The notes: generated by a model not told the origin, from the sequence alone. Counted from the first letter of the stretch, positions 1-9,172 are shown. The stretch is 64,000 nucleotides of DNA from Pseudomonas mucoides (GCF_015461845.1 NZ_JACOPW010000003.1:682001-746000); one strand, 5' to 3'. A program made the numbers and translations.

Positions 1-734
1 TGATGTTGCAGCTTATGAGAGTAGTCAGAGGCTTCGACAGGCCATTCAGGCAAGCTGCCCACAGGTTTGCCATTGGCGGCTGGTCCAATCCAGCGCTTCA
101 GGGCAGCTCGGGCCTGCGCTCTCTGACGAATCAGATCGTCCTGCTGCTCTTCCAGTTGTGCCGCTTCCTGTTTGGGCGTTACTGCATCAGCAGGTTGAGC
201 GCGGCCGCCGGCAATTTGTGCCCGGACGGTATCGGCCAGCAGACGGTTTTCTTTGTAGAAGTCCTGAAACAGCGTGTCTTTACGCTCAACCGAGTAGCTG
301 TTGATCCAGGCCAACGCCGTGGCCTGACGAACCTTTAGACGTTCGACCCGGCGCTCAGCGGCGGCGCGGTCAATGGCCGCATCAGCGACCTCGATTCGGG
401 CTTTGCGCTTGGCGCTGTTGGGCATCTCCTGACTGACTCCGACCATTCGCATAGTCATGAAGTCCTGGTCGATGCTCCAGCGATCCGGCCCCCCAATGGG
501 GTAGTTCTGTACGCCTAGCAGCAACTTGGGATCGGGTAGTTCACCAGCGGGGATGGCCGCACTACTGGCAGCCTGAATTTTCGCGTCTTGTGCAGTCAGC
601 GACGGCGCATTGTTTTCAGCCAGCTGCAAAGCTTCATCGAGTGTCAATGCGGCAGCGAGACTCGGCAATGCCAGTACGCTTGCCGCCAGGCCGGCCACGA
701 GGGACCACCCTGTGCAATAGCACTTGGAGTTCAT
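1..734 (-). CDS. TolC-family outer membrane efflux protein (CusC/CzcC-like), 3' part outside window
   Basis: Reading on the minus strand from the ATG at 734 gives 244 codons without a stop to the window edge, so the gene is partial. It starts with a signal peptide (hydrophobic core ending LPSLAAA), then LTLDEALQLAENNAP, the usual N-terminus of the outer membrane factor of RND metal efflux pumps. Heptad-like Ala/Glu/Gln-rich stretches (ERRVERLKVRQATALAWIN and later) fit the long periplasmic helices of the TolC fold. Such proteins form the outer-membrane channel of CusCBA or CzcCBA type exporters. The partner membrane-fusion and RND genes would lie beyond the left edge. Copper/silver or Zn/Cd/Co as substrate cannot be decided here, but the copper genes upstream favour copper. 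Confidence 0.85.
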   Translation of the reverse strand, partial: MNSKCYCTGWSLVAGLAASVLALPSLAAALTLDEALQLAENNAPSLTAQDAKIQAASSAAIPAGELPDPKLLLGVQNYPIGGPDRWSIDQDFMTMRMVGVSQEMPNSAKRKARIEVADAAIDRAAAERRVERLKVRQATALAWINSYSVERKDTLFQDFYKENRLLADTVRAQIAGGRAQPADAVTPKQEAAQLEEQQDDLIRQRAQARAALKRWIGPAANGKPVGSLPEWPVEASDYSHKLQH

Positions 735-833
735 GTTCACGATTCCTGTGATGATCCACTGCGCGCTTCATCAGACATGCACGCAGATATGCCATCCCGC
801 TAACGCGGAATGAGGCTCAGTGTGGTACAGGAA

Positions 834-1175
834 TCAAGTGCGGGGCGGTCGCCATACCCCTGACGGGGTTTGTACTGGATGGGAGTCTAGGGAGAAGGAC
901 AGTACGAGGGGGCTGGATAAGGTGATAGGAGGCTTGATGATGGAGACTTGCAGCATGCCACCAGTCTTGCACTCCTGACCTGACTTACAGGGTTTGCCGT
1001 GCTCGGTGGGACTTTTCATGTCCTGGCAGCAGTCTTGCTCCATGCCGTCCATCATCGCCATGCCCATGGTTTTCATGGGGCAGGGCTCAGTCGGCGCCTG
1101 AACACCCGCCATCCCGCTGAGGGGGAGCGCCAGGCTAATCAGGAAAATCAGGCAAAACCGTAGGTAGCGTTTCAT
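834..1175 (-). CDS. Small exported Met/Cys-rich protein (CzcI/CopL-like position)
   Basis: A 113-residue protein with an N-terminal signal peptide (about residues 1-23). The segment of about residues 30-72 is rich in Met and Cys (MKTMGMAMMDGMEQDCCQD, then CKSGQECKTGG), a composition suited to binding soft metals in the periplasm. It lies 99 bp upstream of the TolC-like gene on the same strand. Small exported proteins occupy this place in czc and cop clusters (CzcI, CopL-like). I do not recognise a firm family; the role in metal sensing or buffering is inferred from composition and position. Confidence 0.6.
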   Translation of the reverse strand: MKRYLRFCLIFLISLALPLSGMAGVQAPTEPCPMKTMGMAMMDGMEQDCCQDMKSPTEHGKPCKSGQECKTGGMLQVSIIKPPITLSSPLVLSFSLDSHPVQTPSGVWRPPRT

Positions 1176-1249
1176 GGGCTGGAGTGTAGCCGGTGGAAAT
1201 GGCCCTTACAATTCACCTTCTAGACTCCTTAGTCGGCTGTCACCAACCT

Positions 1250-2188
1250 CTATTCCGCGCTCATTTCCATTTCCGGACTTAAAGTGCCTAACCATGCGAC
1301 AAGACAGATGATGAGGATTGCCATCAGGAATTCGAATTTCATGCTGCGGCGCAAGGCATTAACCGCTACAGAGTATTGACCATTGCGAACTGAGCGCTCC
1401 AACTGAGGGCTTAAGTGAAAGCGGTTCAGTGTGGCTAAAACGATCATTCCGGCAAAGAGCAGGATCTTCAAAAACAGCAGCTGACCATAGGTACTCAGCA
1501 TGACCTCATCAAGGTTTGGACCGACGATGAAAAGGTAATTCACGACTCCCGTTACGCTTATGATCGCAACAATCACACCGCCGGCCGACTCAAAGCCAGT
1601 CAGCACGCGGGCAAGAATTCGTGCTTCCTCCTCGCCCTTCAGCGATTTCAACCGCAGCAGTAGAGCGAATGCCAATAGAGCACCCAACCAGCCACCGGCG
1701 GCTAAAAGATGGAATATATCGGTGATGAAATGCCAGTAGCGTCGGCTGCCTTCATCCATGGCGCCGTGCCCTGTCCATGCCAACGTCGCCAACGCAATCG
1801 CTCCGCATACGGTGACGATCCAGAGACTGGGTGTCGGAAATCGCTTATTCAACGCGACGCCAATAATTGCCATCACCAAGACAGCTATTCGGACCATCCA
1901 GGTCAACCCGACGTCGGTCCCCATGAGGACCATTTCAAAAATATGGTGATGTAGCTCCATAAGCTCCGACACACCGCTCATTGCTTTCGCAAGCAACAAC
2001 ATGGCGACAAGGGATAGAGCTACACCTGCAACAGAAGTACCGTAAAGAAGCGACTCAAAATTCAAGACTGTGCCCGATACTCTTTCCTTTCCCCTGAGGC
2101 TGTACAAGCCGAAAATTGCCAATCCGAATAACAACATCAGGTCGAAATAAAGAGCAAAGCGAACCACAATATTTATTGAGTCGCTCAT
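1250..2188 (-). CDS. copD: Copper resistance protein CopD (inner membrane)
   Basis: A 312-residue very hydrophobic protein with about eight predicted membrane segments, for example around residues 10-30, 48-68, 98-115, 125-143, 155-178, 200-222, 235-255 and 285-303. Histidines cluster near membrane ends (ELHHHIFEM at about 78-86, WHFITDIFH at about 150). This matches the CopD family, thought to move copper from periplasmic CopC across the inner membrane. It follows copC with only 3 bp between them, the usual copCD pair. The C-terminus ends in a Met/Glu-rich tail (MEMSAE). Confidence 0.88.
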   Translation of the reverse strand: MSDSINIVVRFALYFDLMLLFGLAIFGLYSLRGKERVSGTVLNFESLLYGTSVAGVALSLVAMLLLAKAMSGVSELMELHHHIFEMVLMGTDVGLTWMVRIAVLVMAIIGVALNKRFPTPSLWIVTVCGAIALATLAWTGHGAMDEGSRRYWHFITDIFHLLAAGGWLGALLAFALLLRLKSLKGEEEARILARVLTGFESAGGVIVAIISVTGVVNYLFIVGPNLDEVMLSTYGQLLFLKILLFAGMIVLATLNRFHLSPQLERSVRNGQYSVAVNALRRSMKFEFLMAILIICLVAWLGTLSPEMEMSAE

Positions 2189-2191
2189 AAA

Positions 2192-2575
2192 TCATTTCAC
2201 TTTAAATGAGAAGTTGCCGGTGATCGGGTGAGTGTCCGAGGAGACAGCACGCCATTCGACTTTGTAGGTACCGGTGGTCAGAGGTGCTGCCGGTGTAATC
2301 ACCATCGTTTTCGGATCACCGCCACCAGCGACGGCGGCCTTAACACCCATTGGGGAGTTCGGCATGCCAGGCATATCGGTCATGATCAGTTTTGCACCGG
2401 AAAACTGAGTGGTGAGATTCTCAGAAAAGTGCAGTTCAATTTTCGAAGGGGCCGCCGCATTCGAGCCTTCTGCCGGAGTGGAAGAAAGGAGCTTTGGATG
2501 TGCTTGAGCAACTGCACTCAGAAGCAAACCAGCGGTAAGTGCAACAGCTACGGTCGTAGTTTTAAGGAATGACAT
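2192..2575 (-). CDS. copC: Periplasmic copper-binding protein CopC
   Basis: A 127-residue protein with a signal peptide cleaved after about residue 25 (AVAQA|HPKLL), leaving His as the mature N-terminus. That residue is part of the Cu(II) site of CopC proteins. The hallmarks STPAEGS, IELHFSE, a short Met stretch (MTDMPGMPNSPMG, Cu(I) site) and the C-terminal SSDTHPITGNFSFKV with the second His are all present. The length is normal for the family. It is the first gene of copCD. A CopR-type box lies upstream at 2772-2787. Confidence 0.93.
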   Translation of the reverse strand: MSFLKTTTVAVALTAGLLLSAVAQAHPKLLSSTPAEGSNAAAPSKIELHFSENLTTQFSGAKLIMTDMPGMPNSPMGVKAAVAGGGDPKTMVITPAAPLTTGTYKVEWRAVSSDTHPITGNFSFKVK

Positions 2576-2944
2576 GCAAGACTCCTCACAGCAAGAGCTG
2601 TTGATTCGAGGTTTGTTTGGGAATATCTAATTTTTACTTTTCGATTCTTGTTAAAACCACTGATTATTAGCTAGTAGCCTCCGTGTTCTAGGTCAGGTTG
2701 AACACGAGAAACTCACTAGGCCCCAACGTCACAGTGCAAGAACACGATGCCACACGAACGCAAACTGTTCGATTACATTTCAGTCAGCTTGACGCGGTGT
2801 TTGGCCTCGAATTGGCGGGCGTAGCGAGACTTAAAGACGAGACCGCGTGCCCCAGATACTAGGGTTCTCACTCATTCAAAAATAACGAAAGTGGACGCTG
2901 GGCGCAGGCTGAGAGATCGCCGTTGATCACAAATGCGCCGTTGA
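2576..2944. other. Intergenic region between copS and copC
   Basis: About 370 bp with no convincing gene. It holds the copC promoter, including a CopR-type box on the minus strand at 2772-2787. A short open stretch on the minus strand around 2785-2870 reads ...FEAKHRVKLTEM-stop. It could be the tail of a decayed gene, but I cannot name it. Confidence 0.5.
2772..2787 (-). promoter_or_regulatory. CopR-type box upstream of copCD
   Basis: The minus strand reads CTGACTGAAATGTAAT, one base from the copy upstream of copA (CTGACAGAAATGTAAT). It lies 197 bp upstream of the copC start. It is one of seven such motifs in the island, all ahead of copper-related genes. Assignment to CopR is inferred from distribution and from the TGACA/TGTAA half-sites. 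Confidence 0.6.
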
Positions 2945-4333
2945 TCAGCTGACCTTCAAGTCAACACTAGGAAACTCTAGATGAAAGGCCGTTTTCCCGT
3001 CACGTGACGTACACCAGATTTTGCCATCATGCGCCTCAATAATTGATCGGGTAATCGACAGACCTAGCCCTGCGTTGCTTGGACTCCCTTCTCGCCGCGC
3101 TGGGTCCACGCGATAAAAACGATCGAAAAGCTTTTCAAGATGTTCGGGGGCAATGGGTTCTCCGTGGTTCTCCACGACGACCAATACCGACATCTCCTTC
3201 TGGAGGATTTCGACACTGATCGTCTTCCCTTCAGAGGTGTAGCGAAGCGCGTTAGAGAGCAGGTTAGAAATGGCTCTGTGGAGCATAAGGACATCGCCTC
3301 GGACGCTGCCCCGTCCTGAAACCTTGAGTTCAATCCCTCGCTCATCAGCCAAAAGGCGGTAGTACTCAAGCAATTTCTCCACGACTTCCACCAGGTCTAT
3401 TGGTTTGTTCTCGTGGGTGATCAGACCATTGTCAGATTTCGCCAGAAATAGCATGTCATCAATCATCCGACTCATACGCTTCAAGTCATCAAGATTTGAG
3501 TACAGGTTGTCTTCGTAGTCCTCAATATTCCTTTTTCTTGAAAGCACCACTTCGGTGTGGGTCATCAAGTTGCTCACGGGGGTCCGTAGTTCGTGGGCAA
3601 TGTCTGCGGAAAAGTTTGATAACCGGACAAATGCATCGTCGAGCCTGGACAACATTGCGTTAAACGACAGCACCATTTGCTGAAGTTCTTTGGGAACGGG
3701 TGCTAAGGGGATGCGCTCTTTGAGTGATTTTGCTGACATTGAGGCAGCGACCCGCGTGACCTGGCGAATAGGCCGCATGCCACTGCTTGCTACCATCCAG
3801 CCGAGTGCAGCACTGACCAATGCGCTGATCACCAACCCTATCCAAAACCAGCGCTCAAGCGTCTCGAAAAAGGACATATGCTGAGTAACGTCAAAGATCA
3901 AAATAACGGTCAACGGCTTGTCTTGCCCCGTCACCACGGCTTGTGCTGTCACGCCACGGAACATCTGCTCTTGCTCCCGCCACTCCCAGACGTTGTTGTT
4001 TGTGGTTGTGCGGAATTCCTTCGGAATATCTACAGGACCGGGATCAGCAAACAGCAGCTTGCCGTCACCATCGATTATTAGGGCAGTCAAATCACGGTGA
4101 GCCCCCAGCAGCGCCTCCAGCTCAGGCTTAAATTCGCTGAATTGATCGATGCTGTTCAACCCGGACAAAATTTTCTGGGTCGAGTGGAGCTTTTCGTTCA
4201 ATGCCTGCTGATCCAGCATCTTAAAATGATGCCGGCTGAGGTTATTGAAACTGAGTCCGGCGACCGTGAGCACGGCCGTTACCGCGAGCATGAACATCAG
4301 ACTCATGCGGGTCGTCAGGGACATTCGGTTCAT
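2945..4333 (-). CDS. copS: Heavy-metal sensor histidine kinase CopS
   Basis: A 462-residue membrane kinase of the CusS/CopS/IrlS type. There is a first membrane segment at about residues 10-30, a periplasmic sensor of about 130 residues, and a second membrane segment at about 160-182. A HAMP linker follows, then HisKA with the phospho-acceptor in FSADIAHELRTPV (His about 247) and HATPase_c with N box (ISNLLSNALRYT) and G box (AGLGLSI). It senses periplasmic copper and phosphorylates CopR. It overlaps copR by an ATGA start/stop, so the two are translationally coupled. Confidence 0.93.
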   Translation of the reverse strand: MNRMSLTTRMSLMFMLAVTAVLTVAGLSFNNLSRHHFKMLDQQALNEKLHSTQKILSGLNSIDQFSEFKPELEALLGAHRDLTALIIDGDGKLLFADPGPVDIPKEFRTTTNNNVWEWREQEQMFRGVTAQAVVTGQDKPLTVILIFDVTQHMSFFETLERWFWIGLVISALVSAALGWMVASSGMRPIRQVTRVAASMSAKSLKERIPLAPVPKELQQMVLSFNAMLSRLDDAFVRLSNFSADIAHELRTPVSNLMTHTEVVLSRKRNIEDYEDNLYSNLDDLKRMSRMIDDMLFLAKSDNGLITHENKPIDLVEVVEKLLEYYRLLADERGIELKVSGRGSVRGDVLMLHRAISNLLSNALRYTSEGKTISVEILQKEMSVLVVVENHGEPIAPEHLEKLFDRFYRVDPARREGSPSNAGLGLSITRSIIEAHDGKIWCTSRDGKTAFHLEFPSVDLKVS

Positions 4334-5019
4334 TCCGACTCCGAATCAGGTGCATCAAGCATGTAACCCATTCCCCTTGAGGTATGAATCAACTTGACCT
4401 CAAAGTCGTCATCTATCTTGGCCCTCAACCTTCTCACTGCAACCTCGATAACGTTGGTATCGCTGTCGAAGTTCATATCCCAAACCTGGGAGGCGATAAG
4501 AGACTTTGGCAGCACCTCTCCTCGACGTCGTAGCAACAGCTCAAGCAACGCAAACTCTTTGGCCGTAAGGTCTATGCGCTTGCCTCCACGAATGGCCCGA
4601 CGCTTGAGCAGGTCCACCTCCAGATCAGCCAATTTCATGTAGGTTTGCGAGGGAGCGCCGTTACCCCGACGCAGCAACGTTCTGACACGGGCCAGCAATT
4701 CAGAAAATGCGAAGGGTTTAATCAGGTAATCATCTGCTCCGAGTTCAAGTCCTTTTACTCGATCCTCAACACGGTCTCGCGCCGTGAGAAAGAGCACGGG
4801 AACGTCTTTCCCCGATGCACGAACCTTCTGAAGCACTTCCCAACCATCCAGCCCGGGCATCATGACGTCGAGAATCAGCAGATCATAGGCCTCGCTCAAA
4901 GCGTGCTGAAGCGCCACTTTGCCATTAGTAAAGCGATCAACATTGAACCCCGCCTCGGTGAGTCCTTGCTGCAAATAGATACCTATTTTTGGTTCGTCTT
5001 CAGCGACAAGAAGTCTCAT
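4330..5019 (-). CDS. copR: Copper response regulator CopR (OmpR family)
   Basis: A 229-residue regulator. The receiver domain has acidic residues in VAEDEP (about 8-10), the phospho-acceptor Asp in LLILDVMMPGLDG (about 51) and Lys in LIKPFAFSEL. The C-terminal winged helix has RAIRGGKRIDLTAKEF and VIEVAVRRLRAKID. The start is placed at MRLLVAEDEP (5019); an in-frame ATG 63 bp upstream adds residues not expected in this family. It pairs with CopS by ATGA overlap. It probably binds the repeated CTGACAnnnnnGTAAT boxes in this island. Confidence 0.93.
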   Translation of the reverse strand: MRLLVAEDEPKIGIYLQQGLTEAGFNVDRFTNGKVALQHALSEAYDLLILDVMMPGLDGWEVLQKVRASGKDVPVLFLTARDRVEDRVKGLELGADDYLIKPFAFSELLARVRTLLRRGNGAPSQTYMKLADLEVDLLKRRAIRGGKRIDLTAKEFALLELLLRRRGEVLPKSLIASQVWDMNFDSDTNVIEVAVRRLRAKIDDDFEVKLIHTSRGMGYMLDAPDSESE

Positions 5020-5082
5020 GAGGGTCGTTCTCAGATAATGGTGAAGCGGAGTCTGCAACGAAAACCGGCAGCCAACCAGCAA

Positions 5083-5098
5083 CTGACAGAAAAGTAAT
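5083..5098 (+). promoter_or_regulatory. CopR-type box between copR and the small exported protein gene
   Basis: Reads CTGACAGAAAAGTAAT on the plus strand, followed by ATTGGC as in the copy at 17302. It lies in the divergent gap, 127 bp before the gene at 5225 and 64 bp before copR, so it could serve both. Confidence 0.65.
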
Positions 5099-5224
5099 AT
5101 TGGCTTCAGGTAGATGTCAGCAAGCGCTGTCTAGGGTTCAAGCATGAGTACTTCCTGGTGCTCGACCGACTCTTCAGCATGAAACGTTTGGGAGCCGGAA
5201 AACAATTCCATAAGGAGTTGCCCC

Positions 5225-5578
5225 ATGAATCGCCTGAAAATGCTGTTTTTTGTGAGCTCGATACTCGTCTCAGCTTCTGTATGGGCTGCAGAGGGCGGAG
5301 ACCGAGTGATGGAGCGCATGGAAAGTATGCGTAATAAAGCGGAAGCCGCTCTGATTCAAGCCGAAAAAGCCCCAGCGGGCCAACGCCATGTGCACATGGC
5401 AGAGCACATGAAAATGCTCGGCGATCTTATGAAGGAGCTCCATAACGATCATCCCGACGCCTCAATGTCACCCCAGCAGCACCTAGCCTGGATGGAAAAG
5501 CACGACAAAATTGTCGATGACGTTTTGAGCCAAATGCAACGTGAGCACAAGCTGATGCTTTCAGAGAACCACCAGTGA
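5225..5578 (+). CDS. Small exported copper-region protein with PtrA-like N-terminus
   Basis: A 117-residue protein with a signal peptide (residues 1-21, ending VWA|AEGGDR). The mature start AEGGDRVMERM resembles those of the gene products at 17440 and 26389 (AEGGGDR...), the motif seen in Pseudomonas PtrA and DUF2790 proteins. The rest is helical and rich in His, Met and charged residues (HVHMAEHMKML, MSPQQHLAWMEKHDK), suggesting periplasmic metal binding. A GGAG ribosome site precedes the ATG. A CopR-type box lies upstream, and the gene diverges from copRS. Confidence 0.75.
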   Translation: MNRLKMLFFVSSILVSASVWAAEGGDRVMERMESMRNKAEAALIQAEKAPAGQRHVHMAEHMKMLGDLMKELHNDHPDASMSPQQHLAWMEKHDKIVDDVLSQMQREHKLMLSENHQ

Positions 5579-5650
5579 GCAACTCGTTGAGAGCTTTTGA
5601 ACAGTCTTTTTGAATGCGGCGTCATCTGGACGCCGTATTTATTTCGAAAA

Positions 5651-5666
5651 CTGACAGAAATGTAGT
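5651..5666 (+). promoter_or_regulatory. CopR-type box upstream of the cupredoxin gene
   Basis: Reads CTGACAGAAATGTAGT, 73 bp before the cupredoxin ATG at 5740. It differs at one base from the copy upstream of copA. Confidence 0.65.
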
Positions 5667-5739
5667 GTTCAGGTCAGTTAACTGGCAGCTCCGTGTCTTT
5701 AGCATAGCCAATGCTCCCACTCTTACTCTCGAGGTCACT

Positions 5740-6276
5740 ATGAAAGCTAAGCTCGTTACCCCTGTCATCGCAGCAATCACTCTACTCTTCGGTGCTACGG
5801 CTATGGCCAGCGCAGGGCATGGGAAAGAGGACATCGGCCAGCCTGGAGTTGCCTCTGAGGTTACTCGTACGGTGGAGGTCGAGATGGGCGATATTTTCTT
5901 CAAACCTGAAAGCATCGATGTAAAGCCTGGTGAAACTATTCGATTTGTCCTTCGCAATGAGGGGGCGCTGCTGCACGAGTTCAACATCGGCAAAGCCGCT
6001 GCTCATGCAGCACACCAAAAAGAAATGGCAAGCATGTTCCAGAACGGAACGCTTAACCCCACCGGTACCGGGAAAACGATGAGCGGTATGGGCCACACCA
6101 TGGGTGGAATGAAGATGGTCGGAATGGAGCACAACGACCCGAACAGCGTCCTGATTGAGCCTGGCACAACCAAAGAGCTGATCTGGACCTTCAACAACAG
6201 CACTGGGCTTCAGTTTGGCTGCAACGTGCCGGGGCATTATCAGTCAGGGATGGTCGGTCAGTTTGACCTGAAATAA
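5740..6276 (+). CDS. Periplasmic cupredoxin-domain copper protein
   Basis: A 178-residue exported protein. The start is set at the ATG after a GAGG ribosome site; an in-frame upstream start would add 42 residues ahead of the signal peptide. After the signal (residues 1-24, ATAMASA|GHG) comes a cupredoxin fold: IFFKPESIDVKPGETIRFVLRN, LLHEFNIG, then FGCNVPGHYQSGMVGQ. The last supplies the Cys-His-Met ligands of a type 1 copper site, with the first His in LLHEF. A Met/His-rich insertion (MSGMGHTMGGMKMVGMEH, about 118-135) is typical of copper-resistance cupredoxins (CopI-like). It probably binds or oxidises periplasmic copper. A CopR box lies upstream. Confidence 0.85.
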   Translation: MKAKLVTPVIAAITLLFGATAMASAGHGKEDIGQPGVASEVTRTVEVEMGDIFFKPESIDVKPGETIRFVLRNEGALLHEFNIGKAAAHAAHQKEMASMFQNGTLNPTGTGKTMSGMGHTMGGMKMVGMEHNDPNSVLIEPGTTKELIWTFNNSTGLQFGCNVPGHYQSGMVGQFDLK

Positions 6277-6369
6277 TCCAGAGCTGGCTGCTAACACCGC
6301 TTCGACGCAAGAGTTGGCTACGCTCTGTCGCAGAGATCACAGCAACGCTCACACCGTGGGGTTTAGATC

Positions 6370-6621
6370 ATGAATAACCATCAGCATCCGGATGGAAACA
6401 CCACCGCACCATTTTGGAGGCGCAAAACAGGCGTTGTACTGATCATGCTCATTGCGATTGGTGCCTTTTACGTTTTGCGGGAGCATTTCAGCCACGTTTA
6501 TCCATTTTGGCCATATCTGATTCTGTTGATCTGTCCATTGATGCACTTTTTTGGACATGGACATGGCGGACATAGCCATGGCGATCAGGCAGCAACCCAC
6601 AAGGACGAAAAAGGGAAATAG
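6370..6621 (+). CDS. DUF2933 small membrane protein
   Basis: An 83-residue protein with two short membrane spans (about 21-36 and 45-60: VLIMLIAIGAFYVL, PYLILLICPLMHFF) and a His-rich tail (GHGHGGHSHGDQ). The pattern APFWRRKTG...LLICPLMH...GHGGH is that of DUF2933 proteins found beside copper ATPases and isoprenylcysteine methyltransferases. It ends 2 bp before the ATPase gene, so the two are probably co-translated. A role in copper handling is inferred from context. Confidence 0.8.
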   Translation: MNNHQHPDGNTTAPFWRRKTGVVLIMLIAIGAFYVLREHFSHVYPFWPYLILLICPLMHFFGHGHGGHSHGDQAATHKDEKGK

Positions 6622-6623
6622 CC

Positions 6624-8981
6624 ATGCCTACCATATCGAGCCACCACGACCACAGTCACGCCCATGCTGCTCCGCTCAATGACGATGATCTACGTGACCC
6701 GGTGTGCGGAATGGCAGTCACTTCATCAAGTAAATTCGGTGAGTCTTATCAGGGACAGACGTATCGATTTTGTAGCCTGAAATGCCAGGAGAAGTTTCGA
6801 GCTGATCCTGAACGCTACGGCGGTAATGTTTCGAGCGCCGAGTCCCGCGTCACCACTTCAGAGTCTGCGGTACAAACAGGCACTGAGTTTACCTGTCCGA
6901 TGCACCCGGAAATACGCCAACCCGGACCCGGCAACTGCCCTAAATGTGGCATGACATTAGAGCCGGTCATGCCCGCGCTCGATGAAGAAGAAAATCCTGA
7001 ACTCCGGGATTTCGCCCGCCGCTTTTGGTGGTCGCTACCATTAACCGTGATAGTGACCGTGCTCGCCATGGCGGGACACTCGTTACAACTCCTCCACGGC
7101 TCGATCCAAAACTGGATCGAGCTCGCTCTGGCGACACCGGTGACCTTATGGGCAGGTTGGCCCTTTTTTGTAAGGGGCATAGCCTCTATTAGAAATCGCA
7201 GTCCAAACATGTGGACTTTGATTGGTTTGGGTACCGCCGCAGCCTACCTGTACAGCGTCATGGCAACGCTCTTACCCCAAAGCTTTCCCGCCACCTTCAT
7301 GCAAGATGGACGTATCGGCGTCTACTTCGAAGCCGCCGCGGTCATCATCTCGCTCACCTTGCTTGGGCAGATTCTTGAGCTCAAAGCCCGATCGCAAACC
7401 TCCGCCGCCATTAAGTCTCTTCTCGGTCTATCGCCCAAGACCGCACGCCGGATCAATGCCGATGGACAGGAAGAAGACATTCCTCTCACCCATGTCCACC
7501 TTGGAGACCATCTGCGGGTCAGGCCTGGTGAAAAGGTGCCAGTTGATGGCTCAGTACTGGAGGGTGAAAGTGCAGTGGATGAGTCCATGCTCACTGGTGA
7601 GCCAGTGCCGGTAATGAAGAGAGCTGGAGATAGCCTGATCGGCGCCACGCTGAATACACATGGCAGCTTGGTAATGGAGGCGCAGAAGGTCGGCGCCGAG
7701 ACCATGCTGTCACAAATCGTACAGATGGTCGCTCGGGCTCAGCGCTCCAAAGCACCAATGCAACGAATGGCCGACTCTATTGCTGGCTACTTTGTGATGG
7801 GTGTTATCGCGATTGCGATACTGACATTAGTCGGCTGGGGGCTTTTTGGCCCTGAGCCCAGTTGGGTGTTTGGTCTGATCAACGCTGTTGCTGTGCTGAT
7901 CATCGCTTGTCCCTGTGCGCTAGGTCTTGCTACGCCCATGTCGATCATGGTTTCGACGGGTAAAGCAGCCAGCATGGGTGTGCTGTTCAGGGATGCCAGT
8001 GCCATCGAAAACCTTTGCAAGATCGACACGCTGATTGTCGATAAGACAGGCACCCTGACAGAGGGACGGCCAGTGTTTCACAGTGTGGAGGCCACACCCA
8101 GTTTCAATCCCCACGATGTTCTTCAGCTGGCTGCCAGCCTTGATCAGGGCAGCGAACATCCCTTGGCTCATGCAATCGTCGATCACGCCCGAACCGAGAA
8201 CATTAAGCTCACCAAGCCAGAATCCTTTGAGTCTGGTTCAGGTATCGGGGTCAGTGGCATCGTTGATGGCAAGAAGATCCAGCTGGGAAACACCGCTCTG
8301 ATGGAAGCCGCAGGCGTAAACACCAAGCCCCTACAAGAGCGTGCAGAGTTGTTGCGACTTGACGGCATCAGCATCATCTACCTCGCAGTCGACGGGGTAT
8401 TGGCAGGGTTGTTGGCAGTATCAGATCCAATTAAGCCGACCTCCAAAGAAGCAGTCACCAAGCTCAAGGCTGATGACATCAAAATCATCATGGCTACTGG
8501 CGACGGGCTCACCACCGCTCGGGCTGTCGCCAGGGAGATGGGGATTGAAGAAGTCCACGGTGAAGTGAAACCTCAGGACAAGGAGCGTCTGGTCGCAGAC
8601 CTCCAGCAATACGGCCGGAAGGTCGCCATGGCTGGTGACGGTATCAACGATGCTCCGGCCCTGGCGCGAGCAGATGTGGGCATTGCCATGGGGACAGGGA
8701 CTGACGTTGCGATGAATAGCGCGCAACTCACGCTGGTAAAAGGCGACCTGATGGGGATTTTACGAGCAAGGGCTCTTTCGGTCGCAACAGTAAAAAACAT
8801 GCGGCAAAACTTGGGTTTCGCCTTTCTTTACAACTCGATGGGTATCCCCCTTGCCGCAGGCTTGCTCTATCCACTGACGGGACACCTCTTGTCGCCAATG
8901 ATCGCTGCCATAGCCATGAGCGTCAGTTCTGCGTCTGTAGTTTTCAATGCATTGAGACTGAGGAATACTCGAATTGACTGA
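6624..8981 (+). CDS. Copper-exporting P1B-type ATPase (CopA/CopF-like)
   Basis: A 785-residue ATPase. The N-terminus has a His-rich start, a YHS-type domain (DPVCGM...YRFCSLKCQEKF, about residues 25-65) and a heavy-metal-binding module (FTCPMHPEIRQPGPGNCPKCGM, about 92-113) instead of a classic HMA domain. Eight membrane helices follow, with the ion motif CPC in IIACPCALG, the actuator TGEPVPV, phosphorylation motif DKTGTLT, the SEHPLAHAI nucleotide-site motif, and the hinge GDGINDAPALA. It pumps Cu(I) out of the cytoplasm. It is coupled to the DUF2933 gene upstream. P. putida-type islands often call this copF. Confidence 0.94.
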   Translation: MPTISSHHDHSHAHAAPLNDDDLRDPVCGMAVTSSSKFGESYQGQTYRFCSLKCQEKFRADPERYGGNVSSAESRVTTSESAVQTGTEFTCPMHPEIRQPGPGNCPKCGMTLEPVMPALDEEENPELRDFARRFWWSLPLTVIVTVLAMAGHSLQLLHGSIQNWIELALATPVTLWAGWPFFVRGIASIRNRSPNMWTLIGLGTAAAYLYSVMATLLPQSFPATFMQDGRIGVYFEAAAVIISLTLLGQILELKARSQTSAAIKSLLGLSPKTARRINADGQEEDIPLTHVHLGDHLRVRPGEKVPVDGSVLEGESAVDESMLTGEPVPVMKRAGDSLIGATLNTHGSLVMEAQKVGAETMLSQIVQMVARAQRSKAPMQRMADSIAGYFVMGVIAIAILTLVGWGLFGPEPSWVFGLINAVAVLIIACPCALGLATPMSIMVSTGKAASMGVLFRDASAIENLCKIDTLIVDKTGTLTEGRPVFHSVEATPSFNPHDVLQLAASLDQGSEHPLAHAIVDHARTENIKLTKPESFESGSGIGVSGIVDGKKIQLGNTALMEAAGVNTKPLQERAELLRLDGISIIYLAVDGVLAGLLAVSDPIKPTSKEAVTKLKADDIKIIMATGDGLTTARAVAREMGIEEVHGEVKPQDKERLVADLQQYGRKVAMAGDGINDAPALARADVGIAMGTGTDVAMNSAQLTLVKGDLMGILRARALSVATVKNMRQNLGFAFLYNSMGIPLAAGLLYPLTGHLLSPMIAAIAMSVSSASVVFNALRLRNTRID

Positions 8982-9110
8982 GCTTCAATTGCGAAATTGC
9001 AGCGCACTTGCCATGCGTTTGCATACGACCTGACCAGTCATTTGCATTTGACTGACCACCGATTGCAGAGGATTTGACCAACCAGACATCAAAGCTGAGG
9101 GGCTCATAAC
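8982..9110 (+). repeat. Cluster of TTTGCAT...GACC..GACCA repeats (copy 1)
   Basis: The stretch about 9018-9095 holds imperfect repeats built on TTTGCAT, two or three bases, then GACC/TGACC(A): TTTGCATACGACCTGACCA at about 9019, TTTGCATTTGACTGACCA at about 9042, and a weaker TTGCAGAGGATTTGACCAA. A similar cluster in the opposite orientation is at 16153-16196. The function is unknown; it could be protein-binding sites or a remnant of a mobile repeat. Confidence 0.45.
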
Positions 9111-9172
9111 GACCCATAGCCGTCATTTGTTTTCGAGATATGAGGTTAGAACTTTTCGTCTTGCAGAAAAAA